Of a stretch of DNA of 64,000 bases, positions 37,401 to 51,858 are shown piece by piece; the first letter of the stretch is position 1; the number at the start of each line of letters is the position of its first letter. The DNA is taken from positions 7,874,001 to 7,938,000 of the forward strand of contig JAFFSR010000251.1 in the NCBI GenBank assembly GCA_017163975.1, in the 5' to 3' direction. The position numbers and the translations under genes were made by a program. Below the pieces are notes generated by a model. That model searched no databases and was not told the DNA's origin. It worked only from the letters and a program-made list of their open reading frames with translations. This stretch comes from Anastatus disparis (Eukaryota > Arthropoda > Insecta > Hymenoptera > Eupelmidae).

Positions 37401-38459
37401 CGTTATAAATATTTGAAGTTACTTAGACATGCTACCTCACGACAGCGATGGAAACTAACTAAAAAAGACTGCTCAACACAATTCAATTTTGCTAACTTTT
37501 TTGTTTCAACAAAAAAAAAAATTATATCGTTCTCTTTTCAACGAACGCGAATTACCACAAATTATCACTAAATTCATTACTTTCATACATTCCGATTCAT
37601 ATATCTCTTTATTATTTCTTTCTTTTTTCGTTCCTTTCTGTTTAGTTCCGCATACAGCATTTATTTACTGCGCTATTTTCACTTTAACAAGAGAAACGAG
37701 ATAATCCAGGTAAAGCCGTTGCCGACTCTTGAAATAAAAAACAAAAAATATTCAAAGCCAATATATGTACTTCTATGCTTCATACCTTTCTTTCCTTCTT
37801 TTTTGTTGAATATAATTCAATATTCAAATTACGATATTACCAATATTCAGAATATTTATAAATCATTTTATTATTTAAATGATACGTTTTTTGTTTAATT
37901 TAGTATTTTAAAAATACTCTTTTCTTTGACTTTTGCAAAAAGAAAATTTTACTTATGGCAATAATAATAGTTTGAAACTTTTAAGTAGGTCAAAGTTTTA
38001 ACAAATATAAATCAAAATAAACAAATGAGAGAATGTTAAAGTTTGAAAGTGGAAACAAGAAATCAGGTTATTAAAGATAATTTTACTAAAATACCATTGA
38101 TAATAGAGCTATTAAATTTAATCAACAATTAATTTGACCACTTATTTGATTTCCTAAAAAGTAATGTAATACTTATTTTGTGTAAATTGAGGATGACACA
38201 GTTAACGAATTTTTAAGATAAAATCCTTGTATGAACTTAAAAAAATTAATTATCAATTAGTTTAATTTTAGTTTTTTTTTGTAATTAAATAATAAACAAA
38301 ATAAAACTAGAAATTCGACGGCTAATTTTGTTTTATATATTAATTTATCAATACATGTTGAAGTTGCTATGTTTTATTCCATTAATCCATGTACTATACT
38401 TTTTGGACAAAAAAAGAAATTTTTAAATATAAAATTATTTCTATTAAATAAAATTTGAT
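34428..38459. other. Gene-free AT-rich region
   Basis: No recognisable gene or repeat family. The stretch holds AT dinucleotide runs near 35.3 kb and many poly-A and poly-T tracts. Short open frames rich in Phe and Leu around 35.5-35.8 kb follow from poly-T sequence. Confidence 0.6.
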
Positions 38460-38660
38460 GAGGTCGTCAGTGGCTCAGTCGGTAGAGCAATGGATTCATA
38501 ATCTCGAGGACTCGAGTTCGAATCCCGCTCTCGGCAACCGATCTATACAAGCACCACTGCATTCGATACATGTGCTTTATTAACAAATACATTGAGAAAC
38601 CTCCGTCGCTAGTTAGCATCGTAATGATAACATAAATACAGCGACGTTAAATAAAAAAAA
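38460..38660 (+). repeat. tRNA-derived SINE, copy E (best preserved)
   Basis: Full-length plus-strand copy of about 200 bp. The A box (TGGCTCAGTCGG) and B box (GAGTTCGAATCCC) both match the pol III consensus exactly. CAT occupies the anticodon position. The body continues through CCGCTCTCGGCAACCG, CAAGCACCACTGCATTCG and the ACATGTGCTTTATTAAC block to CCTCCGTCGCTAGTTAGC. It ends GCGACGTTAAATAAAA, followed by an A-rich tail. Intact promoter boxes mean this copy could still be transcribed by pol III. Confidence 0.92.
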
Positions 38661-41202
38661 ATTATACGTCATAATGGGGCAATCGACTTTTTCAAAGTTA
38701 TTTTAAATTATTTTATATATTATTTTTATTTTTTTTATAAATTTAATAATACTAATCCATATAAGTCACAATAAATTAAATGTCTGGAGTTATTATCTTT
38801 GTCGAATTTCCTTGAAAAAAAAATCGTTGCAAAACTAAGCAGCATACACAAAAATTGAAATAACACGTTGTTATTATTTTGTGTTTGCAAAAACAAGGAA
38901 AAAAAATGGATGTAGAACTATCTTTCCTAAAACATCGTGGCACACGTAAAAGCATATTACCACGGCTAGCTGCAGTAAAAGTCAAGTTTCAACGACGTAA
39001 ATACTAGGCGTACACAAGGTGTGTATATATGTATACATGCAATATAGCATAAGGCAACATGTGTGCGTGAAGGGAGCAATATTCGCTTGCGTTCTCTTAA
39101 TTTTTTTGCACGGACATCTGGTTAGGAACTTAAGTACAGTTTTTGTCCAAGGAATCCGTCTCGCGTTGTATATACATAATATTTTTTTTTTCTTTATTTT
39201 TTTTTTGTTCGGTTCGCGAAAGAGGAGCACTATGTAATATCCTGAAAGAGAAGAAAGAAGAAGGGTCCAGCTGTAAAGCATAAGAGAGCAAATCATTTGC
39301 CGCGCCTTCATTGGCTTTAACAAAAAATTGACTTGCTTCGGTTATTTCGCTTTATACGAGCGAAGCAAAGAAATTATATTGTACTCTGTAAAACTTCAAT
39401 TTTTTTCACCTTTTTGCAAACTTTTTGATAGAAAACGAATTTAGTACATAAAAGAGATCATTGAAATAGTTTTCTGTTGTATTTTGTTTAAAACATTTTG
39501 AGAAATATATTTTTATTAAATTAATTTTATTTTTATGATCGAAATACTTTAAAAATAAATTAGACATAATTAATATCGGTAGAGAGCAAAGAATAAAGGA
39601 AGTCATAGAATTAAAAGCGCAATCAAAATAGTTGAATCGAACTATAATAACCAACCGGACTTGGTAACAATGATTATGCGCACAACGGAAGCTTACGGTA
39701 TAATTTATGAGTCTCCAATTTAAGCGTGTAATATTTTACGAGGAAAAGTAGTTACACGAATGATGAAATTATGATGAAATTTTCTCAAAATGACTAAAGA
39801 TCAGAAAAAATAGAAACAATAAAATGAGTGTATAAATGCAAGCGTTCAATTCCTTGTAACATTCAAGAATTAATAAAAACCAAACAATAAGAGATTATTT
39901 CTGGCTCGTGTGAAGAATGAAGGTGCCGACCTTTCGACCTATCAAATAATTTCCTAATTTAATAAAGCTCTAAGTTGCTTAATTATTTAGTGGTTATTTT
40001 AACTCTCCGTTTCTGCATATATCTTATTTGCTTTCGACTGTGGAAATATGTTCACTGACATATAAAATTACTGTATCCCAATCTTTAATTATTAAGTAAG
40101 ATAAAAACCTAAATATAAATTACCACGGAATAAGTTTTCTACAAGCAAATTGGTATAATAATTAATGCACATCCACAGAGATATTTTTGAAAAAATAATT
40201 ATTAAGGTATTACATTAGAAAGAGACTTCTATTTCATTTTGGCTTATGCCAACGAAGTTTAATCAAATTTTCTATTTTGTATATCCTGAATTTTCATTCG
40301 CGTTATAGACAAAGCATACATCACGAAATGAAATATCGATTCATGAAATAAATTATTTAGACATAATATTTGGATTGCCATTAAATTATTGTTATGAATG
40401 TGAAATATTAACCCTTGCTTGAGACAATTCTATAGAATTACATAATTGTAACACTGGGGTGTTTAATAATTCAGCTAAAAAAATTGTTATGAAAAATAAA
40501 CTAATATCAAAACTATGGATATCTTAAGGAGATTAAATCTCAATAAATTCAAGTCACAAAACAGTTAAAAATATATTCATCTTTGAAAAGACTTTAATAT
40601 TAATATTTAATTATTACTTAAATAAGTAAAAAAATGGTTTACAATGTTTTTAACTAAATAAAATAAAAAATAAAAATAATTAAACAAGTAACAATTTAAT
40701 ACATTCTTTCGAATGTCAAAGCTTCATCAATAGGTGATCCAATTTAAATGAAAAAAATTGTACTGACATCTATTTTATCATACTACAAAGCTAGAGTCAT
40801 TTTTATTAAAAAAAAAGGATTTCATTTTACTATTATACAATGCTTTTATATTAACAGACAGGATGAAACACTCAGCAGGAAAATAAACAAAGTATCATTT
40901 ATCCCTCTGGCCACATATAAAGCTCTTCATCAAACTTTAAAAGAAAAGAGAATTTCAATTACACTATCACTCGTTTTAATGAAATTCAAGACCTGTAACA
41001 CATGTCATCAGTGCCATACTACAGCGAGCTAAAATCTATTTTATAGTGGTTCTCCAAAAACGAGCCTCATTTTGACCAGAAAACCACAGGTCGCAATTAT
41101 ACACCTTTCGTGTACTCTCCTCTCGCGCGTATTCTAATATTCCACAATTATAATTTCCCTGTAGGGTTTTACAAGGGGACGCGTGTTTGTATGTGCGTGT
41201 GA

Positions 41203-41218
41203 GTGTGTGTGTGTGTGT
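41203..41218. repeat. (GT)n microsatellite
   Basis: Eight GT units following a looser TG-rich stretch from about 41,181. The Cys-Val run in the overlapping open frame comes from it. Confidence 0.85.
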
Positions 41219-44200
41219 ATAATATATATTACTACCAAAATAAGGTATGTACTCACGCGTAATACAATGATATATAGTACAGAGGATTGTAGTACGTTTA
41301 TTAAATGTACACCTTTTTCATACATTAAAGTTTACAGTAGCTCAACACACGTCGATATTATACACACATATTGTTCATAAGTCTTTTATGACACTATGAC
41401 TCGGCTGGTGTATCATAACCTAGGATTTGACGTAGAAACACAATGGTTTTGTACATACAAGAGCTTTTTTTTCTATACATTTATGTAAAATAAAAGAAGT
41501 TGTGGTTGAGGATGTGAGAAAAAAAATGTTTTTTCTTCATAAATAATGGGGTAAGTTGAATTAAAATTTTTCTTTTTAAACATTACGTACCGGAGTTAAT
41601 TGTTTTACATACACATTTGTTTTTTTAAATTGTTTTGGTTGCCTTAAAATTAGACCGACACAAGCATGCGTGTGGAAAAAAGATTGAAATTTACGCAATA
41701 ATAAAGTGTTTAAGTAATTTATTTTTTAATAAGAAGTTCGAGTCAGGTGTTTATTAAAACGCAATTCAATGTACGTAAGTGTTAATTTTGCATAATGCGA
41801 TGAAATTTGTAATTGTGAAACAATTTTTCGCAGGATTGTTTTCATGAATTCGCACATCTTTTGTTAAAACTTTTATTTTATACTTTAGTTCAACCTTGTC
41901 TGAGCAAACAAAGCTATTCAATGTTGATGTATAACAAAAAAGAAAAAAAATATAGTAATCTTAACGTAATTTCATGTTTTTTACAATTGTACAAATGTTT
42001 AAAGAATGAACAGATTTTTTCCCATTTTATTAAATCCAGGAGAAATTTTGCTATTAATTTATCATAAAATATTAAAGAATTTAAAAATTTCATTAAAAAT
42101 TTATTTAGAAGATTTAAAAAAATAGACTTAAAAAGATCTCTTTTTTATTAAAAACAAAAAGTAAATTTTGAATTACTTCCAATAAAGCAAACAGTATATT
42201 AACGATAAATATTAATTATCAAGACTTTTTTTAAAGAAATTATTTACGCAAGCATTAATTAAAATAATAAAATGTGTTATCGCAGTATCTAACAAAAAAC
42301 TCATAATTCGTTATTAAAGAATGCAGGAGGTACATATCCGTAACATTAATTAGTCTGTTTGGCCATTGTAATTTCCGGAGCTGAGAGTAAAAGGGAGAGG
42401 GATAAACAGAGAGAGAGAGAGATAGAACGATGTATGTACATTCTCGTTCAATACTACTAGCTGGCGCGGCGCCACTTTGTTTACGACACTAATACTTTTT
42501 TGCATAAGACGTTAAGCTCCGTATGTGATCATGAATCAATGCTCTTGAACTATGTGCACCAGTAGTAATCAGAAAGTATATGCTTACATTTGAAAAAGAG
42601 GGTAAGATTTGTTGATATTTCTAAGGCTTAACAATAAAATGTTTACAAATCTGTGTGTACATGGGTGTGTATGTGCTTCTGGTTGTGTGTGTACGCGCAC
42701 ATCAACTGAAGTTTATTAATCCGATGAAATTTTTCTAACGCGGAAGATGAATAGAAGTATATATAATAGATAATACACATGTATATGAATATGCATAAGT
42801 CTATTTGTCTTCGTATTAAATTGTATAAATCCAATATTGTAAAAGAATTTAGAGAAAAAAAAATAAGTTTAATATAAAATGTACATATCTATATATCGCT
42901 GGTTAGTAAAGGTAGAGGATACAGCAAATAGAAGGGCAGTTTGTTTCGACTTTTGCGTGACCAAAATAAGTCGCACTGCAGGGGATGTTCATTTCAATCC
43001 TAGCGGGTGGGCAAATCTCTCTATCTCTGTCATGCCCAAGGAGATAGAAAGAGTAAGAGAAAGCGAAAGTCCGAGTGAGCTTTAATTAAAATTGGGGGAT
43101 AACAAACCCGGTAAAAGATACGAGACAAGTTAGAGTATATATACGTATATAGTGTGTATCTTCAAGTTCTATATGTGTCTTATGTAAGTATATGTGCATG
43201 TATGTGTAATGGTATAAAAGCAGCAGTTACCAAAGTGGCACAAACTGACGGTACCGGCGCCAACCGACTTAACGCACGTTATTGGAATCGGAATCCTTTT
43301 ATATTCCGATGCCGTACTTTGACTCGCAAGAAGAATCTCTCAGAGAGTAAAAAAAAGAAAAAAAAAAGAACGAAAAAAAATAAGTAAAGAAAGAAAGGAT
43401 TCGAGTATCAGTTGCGATGGGAATAAAACTCACGACAGGGAATGCGCTTCTGCTTAGGGGGTTTCTTTCTTAACCTATGATAAGGATGAGGAGAAAAAAA
43501 AATAAAAAAAGGAGAAAAAAAAAGATGGGATAAAGAAGTTTTGGATTATATGTATATAAGTAGAGAGACCATTGAGAATTCGTATAATAAGAGTTGCAGT
43601 TTACTTTTTCCTCAAGAACTTACTTTTTTAATTTTCCTTAACTTATGGTTATTTGCTTAGAGTTCCTTTTTTTGGCGAACCCTTTTTTTCCTAAGTGAAA
43701 TTTATTGGCTTATGTAATCAGAAAATAATTATATTGAAAGAGAAAACTTTTCGGTATAATGACATTATGGATATGAGAAAGATTTTAACAAACTTTCATA
43801 CAATTTTTGTTGCGTTAACTTAGTAATATCGTACAAATAACGAAAATAAAGAAAAACAATCAACTTTTTGTTCTGAAAATGTGGAATTATTAAATTTGAA
43901 AAACTGAAAGAAATTGAAAATAAAATTTTTTAATGAAAATATAAAAGTGATGCGTTAAATTTTGGAGTTCACTTTCAACAGTGCATTGAGTATACTGCAT
44001 ATAAATTTAATAATAAGAATCATCATAAGCTATTTTTTATTTATTAAAATATAAATATTTACAACATTGATATAATTTGTAATCCAAAGGTTGCACACAT
44101 GGATATGCGCTCAAATACGTATAAGTTTGCGTATATATGCTTACGTAGCGATGAAAAAATATGTAAAAGGTGTGCGAAAAAGGCAAAATTAAATAAAAAA

Positions 44201-46439
44201 TTATTTTAATAATAATTAATTTTAATAATTTAGTATTTTTTTCACAATTATATGAAATATTTTTTATAAATATTTTATCTGATTGTAAATTACATATAAT
44301 TTGTATATAATTGTACATAATCTCTATAATATTGCATACTTTTGCAAATAGTACTTGTGTACAATTTGTATATAATTTATGTACGTTTTCATGTGAAATA
44401 AAAACAAAAAATAAGGGATTATGATCAGACACAATATTTTATTCGGATCGTGAATATAGTACCAATGGTGTTTTTCATTAGGAAAACAATATACAGAAAT
44501 TTGTAAATTATATATAGGTTTATACGTGTTATCACTCTTTAATATACTTGCGGATATTCTTTATTTATTTTTTTACATTCATACAGAATACACATACGCA
44601 CCTTCAACTTATTATCAGCGCTAAAGGAAAAACATTTTAGCCTCAAGCACAAGATACTTTATGTTTGCACGGATGCTCTTACTCGCTTGAGTAAATTTTG
44701 TTAAAATTATTATTTTTCTCTTTTTTCCTCTATTTATTTAAAGTCGATACACACATTGAGAATTTATTGTACCGTGTTTAGGGATGTATCGTAAAATGCG
44801 TGACCTGTTATTTGATACTGAAAAAAACGTGACAGTGTTGCTGATAACGTAATTTTTGACTGTTCTAAATAAGTGAAATGATAAAAAAATTTAATATTTT
44901 ATGCTTCTTAATAAATATATATTATATTTCATATTTTCTTTATTTTTGCGTGAATAAAAATGTTGTCAATTAATTGAAAAAAATAACAAAGAATTTTAAC
45001 ACATTAAAATGAATTTAAAGAGGATGAAAAATTTACCATTATTCAATGAAAATAATTGATACAAACAAAATCAACATAATTGGACGATCATGCCTGTAAA
45101 AAGAAAATTACCATGAAATCAAACATCAAATACAATTTTAAAAAGATTCTTTTTACGAAATTATTATTCAAATACAAAGTGATATAATAAAGCTTGTGTA
45201 CATATAACATTTCACTCTCGAATGACTCTTAGCATATTGGCGATAAATTTATTCGTGAACGCGTGCGCTTTCGCGAAGTATAAGCTCGTGGAAGTATATA
45301 TAGTAAGGGTACATGCGATGCGTTAATTTACAATTCCATTAACCTTCCCTCTTGTTAGAACAATGAAAAAGTAAAGATAGACACAGAGCGAACGAATAAA
45401 AGATAAAGATAGTAAAAGGAAAACCCCCCGAAGGAACTAGACATCATCCCCTTATCACATAGAATGGACGAACAATGTCTTTTTCTTTCTTTTTTTTTCT
45501 ATCAATGACGATTTAAAGGCGATTGATACGGGGCGACAGATTCAGAACCTTTTCGCTTCACCTTCCCTTCTTACTTTACCATTTCTCTTGTTATATATAC
45601 TCCAGTATGTATACCTATATAGATTACAGAATGTGACTATGTGTTTGAAATCTCAAGGGAGATTTTTCTCAACTACACGAGCTTTTTATTCAAAAGAACA
45701 AAACATTGCGCAAAATCATTTTATAGTCCTTATACTGATATTCCATTACAATATTTACATTCTGTTGATGTAAAGAGAAAATATGTGTATTGTTTGGTGT
45801 AATAATTAAAACTAACTTTTTAAATAGAATTCACCTTTATTATGTATGATTCCTGATATATATATTTGTTATTCTTTCATTTAATAACAAATATTTCAAA
45901 AATGAATTTTTTGAATTTTTCCATTCAACAAAAAATTATAATTAACAGAAACAAAGTATGGTTTCATTTTCATTTATATAATTTGTTACAATTAAGCATA
46001 ATCAGTAGTTCTCAAAGTTGATTAAAGAAGTGTTTCGTGCGAAACTTATTAAATATCCAAGAATTCATTTATTATACGAAATAAGAAAGCATTTATTGTT
46101 ACAAGGATCTTTCGGCGCGTGAAAATTTTCGCTCGGCTTCTTCATCAAACAGACCGCGAAATGAGTAAGATGTAGTATATGCATGTCTTGAAAAGATCAT
46201 CAAAGACAAACTAATAAATTTTGAACAATAAAAGTGTGTATATATATATAAATGTATATATATTGTTTGAACGGAAATAGCGCAAGAAAGATTCTCTTAA
46301 TAAAGCGTATCGTTCGGTCACGCAGTTGCGCGCACGCAAAGTCAAGAAAACGCGCTTGGATATATATTATACATATAAGAAAAAAGTTCATGGTATGCAT
46401 GCTTGCACAGAAATGTGACTTCGCATAAATAAAAGAGAA

Positions 46440-46444
<5 letters not shown>

Positions 46445-46472
<28 letters not shown>
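46445..46472. repeat. (GA)n microsatellite
   Basis: Fourteen uninterrupted GA units. On the minus strand it is read as a Ser-Leu run in two overlapping spurious frames. Confidence 0.93.
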
Positions 46473-46474
<2 letters not shown>

Positions 46475-46736
46475 CGAAAACATAATACATACTAAGGAGA
46501 AGACAGTAGGTATGGCCATTTTCTTGTCTCCAATGAAATACGCGTCCTTCTCATGTATATAAAGGTTTCGCGAAAGTATATATATGTACACGACAGTCTT
46601 GATGGCCTTGTGTCTTTTCTCTCTTTAGCTCTCTCTCCCGGTTCATCTCTTATAGCTTTAACACGCACATTTTATGGGCTTTGTAATAGCCCCATTGAAT
46701 TCGCGAACAGCAAGAAGTTTTAGGACTAACAGAAGC

Positions 46737-46771
46737 TATATAAGCGTGAAACCCTGTCCGTTGACTCAGCA
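46737..46771 (+). promoter_or_regulatory. Candidate TATA-initiator core promoter
   Basis: TATATAAG at 46,737-46,744 is followed by TCAGCA at 46,766-46,771. The A of TCA lies 31 bases after the first T of the TATA box, which is the canonical spacing, and TCAG is the core of the arthropod initiator. It lies in a higher-GC island. The first downstream ATG (about 46,820) opens only a four-codon frame, so any product would be non-coding or spliced. This is a motif-only call and AT-rich DNA yields many TATA-like strings by chance. Confidence 0.3.
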
Positions 46772-47563
46772 CTACTATTCTAACGCTTTTGGCCTTATCG
46801 GAATAGAGAGAAAACCGCAATGAAACGAGGATGAACTTTTCTTTTCTTTTTTGCTCTCTTCTTTTTTTTCTTTCTTTCTTTTTCTTTTTTTTATTTTATC
46901 TTCTCTCTAACTGGTTAGTTGCTGCTTTGCTACTGGACACAATGGAATCGTTATCTGCCAAAGTCAATTAGAAGGGATTCTCTTAGTGAGATATATAAAT
47001 GCTGCAGCTGCTAGCTTCCACTATGTATAGGGATTGAACGGCAAATTATATGCGGCTGTGAGCTTTTAATTACTTTAGCTTTCGTTTTATCCCATTTGTT
47101 GCTCAATCAGCGCTAGAATTCTTGAGAAAGAATCGTTGGCTGTATTATACTTTTAATCTCAATACTTATAGCAGTTCAAAAAAAGTTTGCTGATATGAAC
47201 AAAATCAACTGCACCAGCCTTTGCTAACTTCAAGTACATTTTAGTTTTAACTTCAATTAGAATTTCATTCAAAACTGTAATTATATTTTAAATTGTAATT
47301 TTAATTATAGTTTAAGTTAATGATTATTAGAAAATTTAGTTAATAATTTAAACTTATAGAATTATAAGTTTTAACATATCATTTAAAGTTACCACCATAA
47401 TATCAACTTTCAGAGGCTAACGCTTTGATTTTCATGTGCATAATACAAATGACAAAAAAGAAAAAATAATAAAAAGGAGAATTAAAATAAACGTAGTAAA
47501 AATCTGATAAAAATAACGCATTTTACGTGCATAATTTTCGAAATATATGCAATCAAAATTATT

Positions 47564-47641
47564 GTACATTATGGGACTAAGGAGTAAAATCTCATATTTC
47601 TCCCGAGAGTGAAGTTTGCCACCTGAGCGAGCGAAGCGAAG
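47564..47641. repeat. Short dispersed repeat, copy 1
   Basis: Seventy-eight bases from GTACATTA to GCGAAGCGAAG align with 63,154-63,230. The most conserved part is CTCATATTTCTCCCGAG, then AAGTTTGC, and the GAGCGAGCGAAGCGAAG block. Here the unit is followed by GGGAGAA, complementary to the TTCTCCC inside it, and then by TAATGTA, complementary to TACATTA at its start. It may therefore be a small palindromic-ended element. No coding capacity. The family is not recognised. Confidence 0.6.
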
Positions 47642-50600
47642 GGAGAACCGTAATGTATTGACAACCGAGAAAACTTAAAAGAAAGAAATAAGTATAAATT
47701 GCAGAAATTAATCAGTCAAAGGCCAAAATATATTTCCCAAGTAATTTGATCAATATGTTTCATCTTTTTCATGATCTTGGCTTCAAAGGGTTAATAACTA
47801 ACCAAAACAGACATTAGGCCTTCAGATTATGGATTTCGCTCGAACTTTAGAATAAGTTTTCAGATATCAAAATATATTGTTTAAACCATTTTTCAGTCTA
47901 AAAAGAATTTTCACTGCATCTATAAATACATAAAATTAAACTTGAAGGAACGAGCTCTTTTTTGCTTTCTACAGAATCAAAATATTCTACTTCCTTCAAA
48001 AGTTATAAAAGTTTAAAGTTAAGCAATGAAAATTTATCAAAAACTTCTAGCACAATATAAACCTGACCTGGTTAATTGCAAATGTTTCAATCCAATTTGA
48101 ACTTTTATGCTTTCATTAAACTGGTTTGTTAACAATGATTAAAAAAAACAAAGTGAAAACTGAAAGTACCTGTCTATCAATATTGAAGATTAGAACCTAA
48201 TATTGATGTTATTTTTTTAATAAGTATAAGTTGAAAATAAATATCAAAACTTCAAAGGCGTATTATTCAAAAATTAATTGCTCTAATAATTTTTATGAAA
48301 TTTCGGCTTATTATTTTTAATATACAATATTGCGTAAGTCAATCTGACATATTATAATAAAGGTTAATGATAATGTATCACTGTTTTCCAGTTCTATTGT
48401 AATAGAATTTTGCAATAAAATAACTATTATACATCAACAAAGTTAAATAAAAAATTGATAAATGAAATAAATTGTTTAGTGGTGATTAAATCCTCTGAAA
48501 AGCGTCAATGCATTTTCACAATCAACGAGATATAGTAAAAAGTCTTTAACTCCTCTAAGGTTTTGGACAACGTCGCGTAAGAAAGGAGAAAAAAGAAATA
48601 GAAAAACGCGCGAAATCAATACAATTCACTCACATTGAAACGTCAATTCTGAGAAGTTAATAAAGGTTTTTCTATGCTTCTGACACTCTACTGCCGTTAT
48701 GGTGGTATATATATAGTGCAGACAAAATTGAAGATGGCGAATGACAATCGCTGCGAATGACAGCCAGCCAAGGGGGTCTGTTACGGTACTAGTACTGGTT
48801 GCTGCTGCTGCTTCAATTCGGTTGTCGCCTTTTCTATTAAAGGCGCGGGAAATATACTGGAAATTTCGTCCAATACGATAGGATATACATATATATCGTT
48901 TGCAAAGCGAACAATGCTTCTTTCCTCTCCCTTCGAGTAAACGATTTCTCATTATAGTCTCTAGAATATTATCAAGGTGGCAGACTTCTTTTGATTTTTT
49001 TCAACCGATAATATTTTTTTTTCAATTTTCACGTACTTATGTTGGTTTTTGTATAGAAATTTTCAGTGGTTCTAGACCAGTAGTTGGCCACCTATAATGT
49101 TTTGATGTTTATTGCGCTTATGAAGACATATTTTGATTTGTAAAAATACTTTGATTTATAAATTTATAAAGTATTTTAAAGTTTTGTAGATAGCGCATAT
49201 TTTTTTATTATATTTCATCTTACAGCAATATTTAATTAAAGTATTTTACAAATATAAATGCAACATTCGCACCATTGAAAAAGAAAAGCTTATACCCATG
49301 AGATAGTAGTTTTAAAAAAATTTTTAAATTTCATAATTGGTATATAAAACAACCATGAAATGTCCACAAAATTCTTGAATTCCCCTTGTTGTTTGATGAG
49401 AAATCGAGTAAGAACAATAATTTTTCAGACAATAATCAATTTTCTCCCTTTGAGTTGATGTACATGTAAACTCATTTAACCAAATCAATGACGCGTATAT
49501 TAAAAAAAAAAAACTTCAATCACTGTAATTGCATATTTAAGCGGTAGGCGTTCATTTGGGAATCATGCTGGAAAATGAATTTACGAAAACTAATTCAAAC
49601 ACAGGGTTTGAGGTACGTACTTCCTATTATACTTTTGAGATGATGTTTGCTTTAACGTCGGACTTTTTAGCCTCTTGTTTCTTAAATCAACTACGTTTAC
49701 ATGTATATATACGCTCTCTGCTCTTTCTCCGTACAACGAGCATAGCCGCTTGTTTGCACACGATTCAATCAATGCTACGCGTATGGCAGAATAAAAGCAG
49801 ATATGTATGCGAGCATGTACGTGTGTATATAAACTTACACGTATATTTTGATTGTAACAGCATTCACGACGATTCATAGAGAGTATAGCGTATGGAAAGC
49901 TTTACATAATTAATACTCGCCGAATGATTCCTAAATAGACATGGTAACTTGCGTAGAGGCAATTTATCGAGTTTATTATAAGTGCGAGACTCTTATAATG
50001 AGCATTTACAAATATGAATGCAGCAATACATATGTTAATTAAGCTTGCTTTGAATTCATTAAGCAAATAAGTTTGTATAGCAATTTATTTATGGTTTTAG
50101 TGTAAATAAGCTACTAGTTAAATAGAATAACTTATTCTCTTGAAAATAGTTGAGTAGAGAGTAAAAAATTTTGCGCTTCCTCTTTTAAAATTCAAATCCA
50201 TTTTAATTGTGTAAAACGAATATTTTTTTTTAAATATAAAAACTTTTATTAACAAAGAGAATTTTAAGATATAAGGACTATTTAATATTAATAAATAATA
50301 GTTTTAAAATATTGTAAAATACTTAATAATGATAAATGACTATGATACAAAAATTCTTTACAGTATTATTGAAAATTTGTGTACATATTGATATTCTGTT
50401 AAATATTCCATCAAATAGAAAATTAAGATTGAAGAAACGTAATTCAGAATAAAATTTCTGACATATTTAAATTAGATTATTAACGAGTTTGAAAAATGAA
50501 TATTTTATTTTGTACACTATAGAACACATATAATTTTAAAAATATATTTCTAAAACTATTTTCTGCTTTGACTAAATTTGAAAAAAAATGACAAATTATC

Positions 50601-51527
50601 AAGTGAAAATAATAAAGTTAATTGAAGTGGTATTTTTTGCTGATTAGGTTGAAGAATTTTGCAAGTTCTTTCATTTATTCGATAATTTTCCGGCCCATTC
50701 ATTATATACTTTGAAAGTCGTCCAACTTTCCGAGTTATTTCATTCATCTCCATTAGAAATATCGTCCCTTATTTTATTAGTATCTCTTCACGATAAATTT
50801 CATTCTTGAATTCATCTTTTCTGCAGAAAATTCAATTCATCGATTAATCATCGAGATTAAAAGAAAAAAGAGTACGCGTAAATTAGCGATCTGTACGTTC
50901 AATTATGATCGAATAATAACACGTATAAAATTTGAAAATTAATCATACGTATATATAAGTAAAAGCTATTATTATAATTGATTCTATTTTCTAAAGCCAA
51001 CAAAGAACTTCAACGTAGAAATTTTCATTGTTTGAATTCAACATGTAAAATCAACACAAAAATTGAATAATAACGAATGCGTTTTAATTGACATTCAAGA
51101 ACGCCTTCAAATTGACGTTTCAATTCAAAAGACAGTCGTACAAGTTATCTAAAGACTCGAAATCTATGTATACACAATTAATTCGTTCCACGCAATTTCA
51201 AGCTCCAGTTGTTATGTCAAACAGAAAAATTATAAGTGCTGTAAGAAAGGATAGAAAGAATAAAAAAAGAGGGCATAGAAGAAAAAAAAATATTGAAAAA
51301 CCACAAAAGAGAGGAATAGCGGAAAATTCAATCGACAAAATTAAGGATTCTAAAGCTTGCAGCTCTTGTAATCCAATTATGAAGCAGGCATTGTCTTCTA
51401 AAAAAATCTATGGAAGCCCCTTATCTTGACTGTAGAAGTATCCTTTCTGGATTTTAGCTTTTCTTTCTCATCTTCCGTCCATCTGCTTCTTTTCTTTTCC
51501 CTCAATAACTCTTACTTGTACTTTACG

Positions 51528-51605
51528 ATCATCAAAATTTTTTAAAAATACTTTTTTTTAAAAATACTTACTTATCATCAAAATTTTTTAAAAATACTTT
51601 TTTTG
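51528..51605. repeat. Local tandem duplication
   Basis: The string ATCATCAAAATTTTTTAAAA with its following ATAC and T run occurs twice, 46 bases apart. The second unit is almost identical to the first. It probably arose by replication slippage. Confidence 0.7.
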
Positions 51606-51834
51606 TTTTTGTTTCATATCATTCGTATAAATTTTTTTGTATTTATATTTCTTTTGATAAGTTTTTTTTTAACGAATTATTTGTCAGTGCATATAATGAA
51701 AGCAAACGCATTTTTGATTTTTGACCGTAAGGGAGACTCTATTTAAATAACGATCGGCAGCAGCCGTTTCCCGGGGAATTCCCTGTTAATTTTCAGAATA
51801 AACGATCTACTCTGTCATACTCATCATATATCTT

Positions 51835-51858
51835 TATATATATATATATATATATATA
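51835..51858. repeat. (TA)n microsatellite
   Basis: Uninterrupted TA run of about 24 bp, followed by CACCCC and a CATA-rich stretch. Confidence 0.9.

Noticed and set aside
38460..38535. Functional tRNA gene
   Set aside because: A and B boxes are good, but the sequence continues into a shared non-tRNA body repeated six times and the anticodon stem pairs poorly, so it is a SINE head.
43213..43220. TATAAAAG as a core promoter
   Set aside because: The expected start region lacks an initiator; the motif alone is common in AT-rich DNA.
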